DNA from: Erpobdella octoculata
Lineage: Eukaryota > Annelida > Clitellata > Hirudinida > Erpobdellidae
Direction: 5' to 3'
Assembly (NCBI GenBank): GCA_963978895.1
Contig: OZ022238.1
Location: 27,605,117 to 27,669,116, forward strand
Length of the DNA stretch: 64,000 bases
Below the pieces are notes generated by a model, which saw nothing but the letters and a program-made list of their open reading frames with translations, was not told the origin of the DNA and made no database searches. Each line of letters opens with the position of its first letter. Positions within the stretch are counted from its first letter, which is position 1. Positions 60,301 to 64,000 of this stretch are shown here, piece after piece. The translations under genes and the position numbers were made by a program.

Positions 60301-62617
60301 AATCGTCGCAAAAAGTCTTTCGTCCAGTATTCTTAGCATTAAAGATAGCTTTCTTAGCCATGTGTTTGGCCTGGTTGTAGTTCTCCTTGGTTGCCAAATT
60401 TTTTCTCTGTTGCTGGCACTTCAACAAGTTAAATAGCCAACATTTCTCTTTTACCAGGGCTGCAACCTTTTCATTCCACCACCATGTTTCCTTATGCCTG
60501 CTAATACCTTTTGTAACCCCACACACGGCAACTGCTTCCTCAAGCAAACACTGCTTCAGATCATTCCAGACTTTCTCGACATCACCAAGACCATTCATCA
60601 CCACAGCAGCTTTAGCTTGCGCTCTTTCTTTGAAGATGCATTCCGTCTCTGTCTCTTTCAGCTTCCAAACCTTACATCTCTCTACAAATTTCACATTACA
60701 TTTCTTCACCCTCTCATTCAGCTCCATAACACAAATAAGCAATTTGTGCTGTGGGATACATGCTTCACTTCGGATAATCTTAACGTCCCTAATAAATTTT
60801 TTTTCAGACTTTCTGACCTAAATGTAATCGACAACAGTCTGATACCCACCAGACTCATATGTTATCAACTTATTATCCTCCTTTTTAAACCAAGTGTTGG
60901 CTACAGCAAGGTTCAATGAATCAGCAAATTCTAATATCTCACCTTCTAGATTACGCTTACCAAACCCACAACCCCCATGAACACCTTCAAATCCATCAAT
61001 TCCAGTTCCCACATGTCCATTAAAATCACCACAGATCAGCAAATTCTCATCAACATTTATATCAAGACACAACCTTAGCCATCATAGCGAGAAATTCCTC
61101 TTTCTCCTCCATCGGCCGACTTACCCACAATTACACGAAGCAATAGCAATCTCTCACTCACACGCTTGACCTCCAACACTTTCTCAACCCATCTATCTGC
61201 TACCAGCATTCCCACACCATGAATTCCCTTCTCAGAACCCATCCAGAAAAACTTATACTCACCAAGTTTTCTGGCACCTTCACCTTTCCAGCCAGTCTCC
61301 TGAAGACAACACAAATCTAAACATCGTCTTGCTGCCATATCAGCAACCTCACCATCTCTTTCCCTCATCGTTCCAACATTCACAGAACCAATTCTCAAAC
61401 AAACACTTGAACCCTCTAAATTCTTTTTCAAGCCCATAGCTAACTTTTCAGAAAAGGATGCGCGAACCTTATTTGATCGGGCGACGTCCGAGCCGGCATG
61501 AAATTCTTTGTTTTGTAACCCATATGGAATTTGGAGCAAAGTTTTACCCAGATGCCCTTCCTACGAACCTCCCTTTAGTCGCCTTTTACGACATTTATTT
61601 ATTTGAATATTAAATTTTGTTAATTATAAGTCAAAAGTGTCATTTTTAAGAATTATTCAACTAAAGCTTTGCAGGCAAAATTTTAAAGCTAGTTTTAAAT
61701 ATCTTTAGTTTTTTTCTGATAATGTGTTTCTGCATTTATGTGATTCCACATTTCAAGAAATTTCCAATCCGATTAAAGTTATTTTAATTTTTATGGAACA
61801 GCAGTTAACTCAAAATCTGGTTATTGATGATGATGAAGATGATAATAGACAGAAATCATCAATGAAAGCCAATGAAAAGAACAATGGTCATGATGATAGT
61901 TGGGATGGTTTCTTCAAAGAGATTACTGAAAGTTCGTTTGTTTTGTTTACATGAACTTGAAACAGGGATGTGCGATTTTATTTCATTAATTTTTTTAGAT
62001 TTATTTATGAGTTTTTCTTCTTTTAGAACAGATCTGATTTTCTCATTCTTCGACCAAGATTTTATAATAAGAGGACATATTTATATTACTTATTTATGAA
62101 TTTGTAATCAAGTTTTTATAATAAGAGGACATATTCATATTACTTATTTATGAATTTGTTATCGAGTTTTTATAATAAGAGGACATATTCATATTACTTA
62201 TTTATGAATTTGTTATCGAGTTTTTATAATGAAAGGACAGATTTATACTACTTATTTATGAATTTGTTATCAAGTTTAATTTTAATAAAACATATGTTTA
62301 TGTTGCCTCTCTTGCAGTGTTATGATTAAATTTTATCGAACTGAATTTAAATTTGTTGAAAACCAAATGTGGATCAATTTTGAGCTGGTTGAACATGCCA
62401 AAATTTATCAAATTAAATAATTGATTTAAAAAAAATGCATTCATTTTTTTCTTTTTTTTATAAGATTAGATTATTTATTTTATTTAATACAGACATTCAA
62501 AATAGAAGTTCCCCCAGTTCTGTGGGTAGCTATGTTTCTGATTCTGAGCCTGAAACTCTGAGAGGTTTGGATTTATTGTCTGAGGTGATAATGAAGGAAT
62601 TTGTCTTTGAAAATTAA
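43517..62617 (+). CDS. TIN2-like (shelterin) protein, 12 exons
   Basis: Exons 43517-43616, 43874-44088, 46233-46325, 46444-46656, 48733-48944, 49058-49281, 54473-54601, 54723-55074, 55517-55683, 55756-56528, 61802-61931, 62493-62617; all GT-AG, phases agree, total 2733 nt (910 aa). TIN2 bridges TRF1/TRF2 and TPP1 at telomeres in the nucleus. The helical residues 1-210 resemble the TIN2 TRFH-like domain as I remember it: a segment ending DAYFPSTG where human has HHFPESG, then a helix containing YFDYRKFF, then KKEYGDKFMKSLKTLM, where human has an EYGxxFxxxMxxLL run. Residues about 280-910 are disordered-looking and acidic: a motif repeated in exons 6 and 7, a Lys/Arg cluster (KRSLKRKRSS and AKRRK) in exon 9 that could be a nuclear signal, Asp/Asn-rich exons 10-11. 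No clear FxLxP TRF-binding motif was found. Start ATG has purine at -3 and G at +4. Could instead be another TRFH-like or unrelated helical protein. Confidence 0.7.
44120..44198. repeat. (TA)n microsatellite
   Basis: TA run in intron 2 of the TIN2-like gene, bordering an LTR-retrotransposon remnant. Confidence 0.9.
44199..45661 (-). mobile_element. LTR retrotransposon remnant (minus), Ty3-like
   Basis: The two ends share 'gcctaatcrtatacygggttc' and 'tggaayggttttg' (44205-44240 and 45624-45661), interpreted as parts of the two LTRs. Next to the right LTR, the minus strand reads TTGGTGTCAGAAGCGGGATC (about 45612-45593), a tRNA primer-binding-site-like sequence where an element's interior begins. 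A gag-like frame follows. Much of the pol region is missing or decayed; no intact protease, reverse transcriptase or integrase was recognised. Located in intron 2 of the TIN2-like gene. Confidence 0.6.
45404..45583 (-). pseudogene. gag start with SAP-like N-terminus
   Basis: Met at 45583, just inside the primer-binding site. Reads LLEELSKTDLKRELKKRELN and continues with KGKKSELVDHLW, the helix-turn-helix pattern of a SAP-like motif. Stops at TAG after 'ENELT', with coding-like sequence beyond (RVASHEHDEKGI). SAP-like starts are found in some Ty3-type gag proteins. Interrupted, so non-functional. Confidence 0.55.
45720..46153 (+). mobile_element. Helitron 3' portion (damaged end)
   Basis: Contains the 'catcaaaggttattgcgtaa' and 'agcaaatctattttatgttt' blocks shared with 18160 and 18605, and a GC-richer gggagcaagtgtg tail. 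It ends 'ctgggcaatgccgggtagcc' and CTAA instead of CTAG. 5' end absent. Intron 2 of the TIN2-like gene. Confidence 0.6.
46657..47035. other. Intron 4 of TIN2-like gene with (GTAT)n run
   Basis: A (TGTA)n microsatellite at about 46770-46820, then a short 'gaggcaccgtaacacaatgg' segment. Nothing else recognised. Confidence 0.45.
47036..47930 (+). mobile_element. hAT (ZBED-like) element, internally deleted
   Basis: Plus-strand transposase: VPVHKLKQDVETRWNSTFLM (47222-47285), then after a +2 shift 'WEFLDRIVRILKPFYDATLE' and 'TMPNLIVATLLDPRFKDMYF' in a 149-codon frame ending at 47734. Both ends carry copies of a TTTTCGGCCGAAAAC-like palindrome (about 47080 and repeatedly 47790-47915), typical subterminal sites. 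The dimerisation domain is missing. Exact ends are uncertain. Intron 4 of the TIN2-like gene. Confidence 0.7.
48127..48175. repeat. (ACAT)n microsatellite
   Basis: Tetranucleotide run immediately before a Helitron 5' end. Confidence 0.85.
48176..48626 (+). mobile_element. Complete short Helitron (451 bp)
   Basis: 5' TC (48176-48177) then TATATATATAAAAATTAGATG. 'gcattgctacaccattcatc' follows, then a GC-rich tail of gagcgggaacggg units. The 3' hairpin is CTGGGCAACGCCGGGTA, then CTAG (48623-48626) and T. The cleanest end-to-end copy of the family in the window. Intron 4 of the TIN2-like gene. Confidence 0.82.
49401..49738 (+). repeat. Interspersed repeat, 5'-truncated copy
   Basis: Starts at 'ctgtctgtcgtcaaattttg', contains 'gatgagctagagacttaaaa', ends 'gcttcacttgtt'. 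About 40 bp of unrelated sequence (near 49610-49690) is inserted or diverged relative to the 55.2-kb copy. Intron 6 of the TIN2-like gene. Confidence 0.75.
49739..50516. other. Intron 6 of TIN2-like gene, unassigned repeats
   Basis: Three loose repeats of a ~65-bp module containing 'catcagRtatttctgga' (50095-50280), related to 36700-36870 and 37845-37925. No coding sequence seen. Confidence 0.45.
50517..52240 (-). mobile_element. hAT (ZBED-like) element, 5'-truncated
   Basis: The 50517-50875 part is the CGATACGATACGAGAC terminal region shared with intron 1 of the GTF3C2-like gene. The transposase lies on the minus strand from 52230 to 50953 with several frame changes: LLNLVMNDSVKQ, 'LITPVATQWNSVYFMINSVL', 'AWLDNAIRSRVSTAAEMFFN', LAWWKANQVKFPLLAESDRK, then RVPASSATSERVFSAGGQIV. 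That is the standard hAT order from the mid-region to the dimerisation domain. GC-richer than its surroundings. Confidence 0.75.
52241..53690. other. Intron 6 of TIN2-like gene: two related ~245-bp units and pyrimidine runs
   Basis: Two related segments start 'ttttatattaacttcaccct' (about 52812) and 'ttttatattaactttaccat' (about 53056). Each is followed by GCTTGCTTG and an 'actcaaaaaaMcaa' block. C/T-rich tracts at 52680-52800 and 53490-53700 give Phe/Ser/Leu frames that are not genes. Confidence 0.5.
53690..53860 (+). repeat. Interspersed repeat, second subfamily
   Basis: Contains 'gcaaatcttgcaagtaaaat' and 'gctgaaactttcagcata', shared with 3840-4075 and, on the other strand, 13800-14020. 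Confidence 0.7.
53861..54472. other. Intron 6 of TIN2-like gene, AT-rich
   Basis: A short TA run near 54320-54342; no other element recognised before the exon at 54473. Confidence 0.5.
55216..55500 (+). repeat. Interspersed repeat, best full copy
   Basis: Runs from 'gcacacttttactttgactt' through 'gatgagctagagacttaaaa' and 'tattttcgtcgagctattta' to 'gcttcacttgttttta'. No terminal inverted repeats, Pol III boxes or coding sequence were recognised. Intron 8 of the TIN2-like gene. Confidence 0.75.
56707..58105 (-). pseudogene. LINE reverse transcriptase and C-terminal domain
   Basis: From about 58105 down: VDWNKSWMVNVYKGKGDALA, SYRGIKLLEHAMKVLE, FVDLEKAFDRVPRK, the palm motif 'AGVHQGSVLSPLLF', then catalytic YADDLVLLAG. 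A Cys-rich CSVCRKGVGSNSICCVDCKS motif that looks zinc-binding follows, then 'KFCYLGGTLGAGGG'. After frame changes near 57500 and 57140 come 'YSACVQSVLVYGTET' and GRLRWFGHLERKSADDW, ending at 56707. The frame changes mean no single intact product. Confidence 0.85.
58108..59901. mobile_element. 1.8-kb terminal-inverted-repeat element, Harbinger-like by its ends
   Basis: Inverted termini GGGCCGTATGCATG (58108) and its complement ending at 59901, flanked by CAG on each side (58105-58107 and 59902-59904), a 3-bp target duplication. It interrupts the LINE between the GKTP and VDWNKS residues. GAGTAGC/GCTACTC-type subterminal motifs recur at both ends. No transposase is encoded. Assignment to PIF/Harbinger rests only on the 3-bp duplication and end style. 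Confidence 0.75.
59031..59868. repeat. 419-bp tandem duplication
   Basis: 59031-59449 and 59450-59868 read as the same sequence in both copies, starting CTTGGTGTTAAAATTTTATG and ending 'gtttttactcccat'. Lies inside the inverted-repeat element and includes one of its subterminal regions. Confidence 0.93.
59905..61539 (-). pseudogene. LINE endonuclease and linker region
   Basis: From Met 61539: 'IGSVNVGTMRERDGEVADMA' and 'CCLQETGWKGEGARKL' are endonuclease blocks (the Glu of QET is a usual catalytic residue), broken by a stop near 61075. Continues with 'NLLICGDFNGHVGTGIDGFE' (GDFN block) to 60818 and, after another break, a 288-codon frame (60742-59876) whose last LINE residues VVKDGKTP end at about 59905, where the inserted element begins. 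Confidence 0.82.
62060..62274. repeat. 53-bp tandem repeat, 4 copies
   Basis: Units start TTTTATAATAAGAGGACATA and end 'gaatttgttatcRag'; the fourth is the most divergent. Intron 11 of the TIN2-like gene, just downstream of exon 61802-61931. Confidence 0.85.
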
Positions 62618-64000
62618 TTTTGCCTATTAATTAATTTTTAGCTGCTTTAAATTCCATATTTTTGTTGTTTATATTGGTATTATAATAAATTAACATAAAT
62701 TAAATGTTTATTCAAGTTACATTTCAGTTTGCTGGTTCAAAAGCATTTATAAAAGTTTTAAAATTTGAGAGTTTATTTTACGCATAAGTATAAGTTCTTT
62801 GAAAGTTGTTTAAGTTCTTTGTAGTCTTAACTTTGTTTCAGTTAGTAAGTTAGGCTATATTATTAGATTTGTGTTATATTTTATTTATTGTACTTAAGTT
62901 ATTATTTCTCTAATAATAATAATTTAATCTAGTAATTCTTTGAGGTTTATTTGTGATACGTAAAATTCTAAAACTTATCGGAAAGTATCAACAGCAAAGC
63001 AAGTGTGACTTTTATCGAGAAATGTTTGATATTTGTAAGGTTTTTATTAATGTTGTCGAAGAGTTCTTTAGCAGTCTTAAGTGGCTAATTTCATTCTTAC
63101 TACCTGTTAGTGTTAAAGCTTTGCTATTGTTACTGGAAACTGCTTGTAGCATTTATTCTGATTATTTATATGGTCTTCTGAAATAAATTTTTCTTGGGGC
63201 TTATATAAATGATCTACTCAGTTCCGATCTGGTTAACGATACAATGTCACTTAAAAGTAATGTTGATAAGGGCATGATTTTGCAATTGATTGATCAATGA
63301 ATTTTACCATAACCTCAAATTCAAAATGCTTATCAAATTTAAAACACAGTTAAATAAAACAATACAAACATTCTTTTCATTTCTGGCAAAACACCAAGTT
63401 TATAGACTTATTAATGGATGGTAGAAGAGCTTAAAAAACTACACAACTTCATTTGTATGGTGCTGCATTAACCCCTAACTGAAAGTCGTTTCTGCTATTC
63501 TATTAATAATAAAATAATAATAATAATACAATTTGTAAGTTCTTGCACTTCAGCTTGATGTATGCTTCCAGTGTCTGATTATCTCATCAATCTAGTTCAG
63601 GGCTCAAAACATAAACAGTATAATCCTGCTATAACGTACTGAAAGTTTGGCCCATCTCCCCTCTCCCATATTAAATTTCATTTATTTAAACCAGGGAATA
63701 AAAAAGTAACACTCAAGTTATCGAGCGTTTGTTTTCCTAATTTCGAGACTCCGTTTTTAACGTTTTTTGCATTTGTTAACCAAGCATGGCGTTTTTCGGC
63801 TGTCAGCACGTGTTTGAAACAGTGGAAGGCGCAAGCTCGTATTTTATTTAATTTCAATAGTTTCTCAAACACGTCCCAAAAACGTTAAGCAACAAAACAG
63901 ATGTATAAACACTTAATGAAACAAAACCTTTGCACAGATTAGAATTTTTGGCAACGTTACCTTAGTAAATCAGATTGTAGAATACAAATAAACTGACTTA
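62618..64000. other. 3' flank of the TIN2-like gene, nothing assigned
   Basis: AT-rich, with a small (AAT)n run near 63505-63530. Short frames at 62953-63186 (plus) and 63678-63872 (minus) lack splice context or family features and are not called. The polyadenylation site could not be placed with confidence. Confidence 0.45.

Larger units (their letters stand above)
56600..61605 (-). mobile_element. RTE-like LINE, near full length, split by another element
   Basis: About 3.2 kb once the 58108-59901 insertion is excluded. The 5' end near 61605 reads GTCGTAAAAGGCGACTAAAG. The coding order is endonuclease, then linker, then reverse transcriptase, then a Cys-rich segment. The 3' end near 56600 is a short (ATG)n run. 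It has a few frameshifts and stops, so it is degenerate but recent enough to align throughout. It occupies the 5.3-kb intron 10 of the TIN2-like gene, opposite to the gene. Confidence 0.85.

Noticed and set aside
62953..63186. 77-codon hydrophobic frame downstream of the TIN2-like gene
   Set aside because: No splice context, no motif, and AT-rich sequence where such frames arise by chance.
63678..63872. 64-codon minus-strand frame at the right edge
   Set aside because: No family features; may be part of something beyond the window but unsupported here.

Overview
The window is AT-rich, intron-bearing animal DNA, probably from an invertebrate. I cannot name the phylum. Two real genes can be rebuilt exon by exon from splice sites, reading phase and family motifs. 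Most of the rest is transposable elements, many of them nested, plus microsatellites.

Gene 1 (minus strand, 14938-29523) is a 20-exon gene for a WD40 protein that I read as the TFIIIC subunit GTF3C2 (TFIIIC110): 1068 codons plus stop, with every exon phase agreeing. Its N-terminal half contains a tandem array of closely related phase 0-0 exons, each encoding a repeat of about 60-66 residues. Four are usable. A fifth copy (26829-27020) is open but has lost its acceptor AG. An acidic stretch and a C-terminal WD40 domain follow.

Gene 2 (plus strand, 43517-62617) is a 12-exon gene (910 codons plus stop). Its first ~210 residues resemble the TRFH-like domain of the shelterin protein TIN2 (TINF2). 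The rest is acidic and low-complexity, with a basic stretch and a short motif repeated in two consecutive exons. This is the most interesting coding content; the TIN2 assignment rests on remembered family features and needs a profile search.

Mobile DNA by region. 0.3-8.5 kb: Helitrons with GC-rich minisatellite tails, and three hAT elements, one inserted inside another, with readable target duplications. 9.1-11.6 kb: a decayed P element with THAP domain, inverted repeats and target duplication. 11.6-14.2 kb: hAT and unclassified repeats. Introns of gene 1: Helitrons, an RTE-like LINE fragment, a pogo remnant and a 1.1-kb inverted-repeat element. 29.9-43 kb: a piggyBac-like tail, a 1.3-kb pure (ACTC)n array, two Helitrons, hATs, a CR1-like LINE fragment and an 835-bp inverted duplication. 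Introns of gene 2: an LTR-retrotransposon remnant with a SAP-like gag start, Helitrons, two hATs, and a near full-length RTE-like LINE split by a 1.8-kb element that carries a 419-bp tandem duplication.

No tRNA, rRNA, CRISPR or prokaryote-type operon was seen. Both genes' products would act in the nucleus (RNA polymerase III transcription; telomere protection). Nothing here suggests they are co-regulated.
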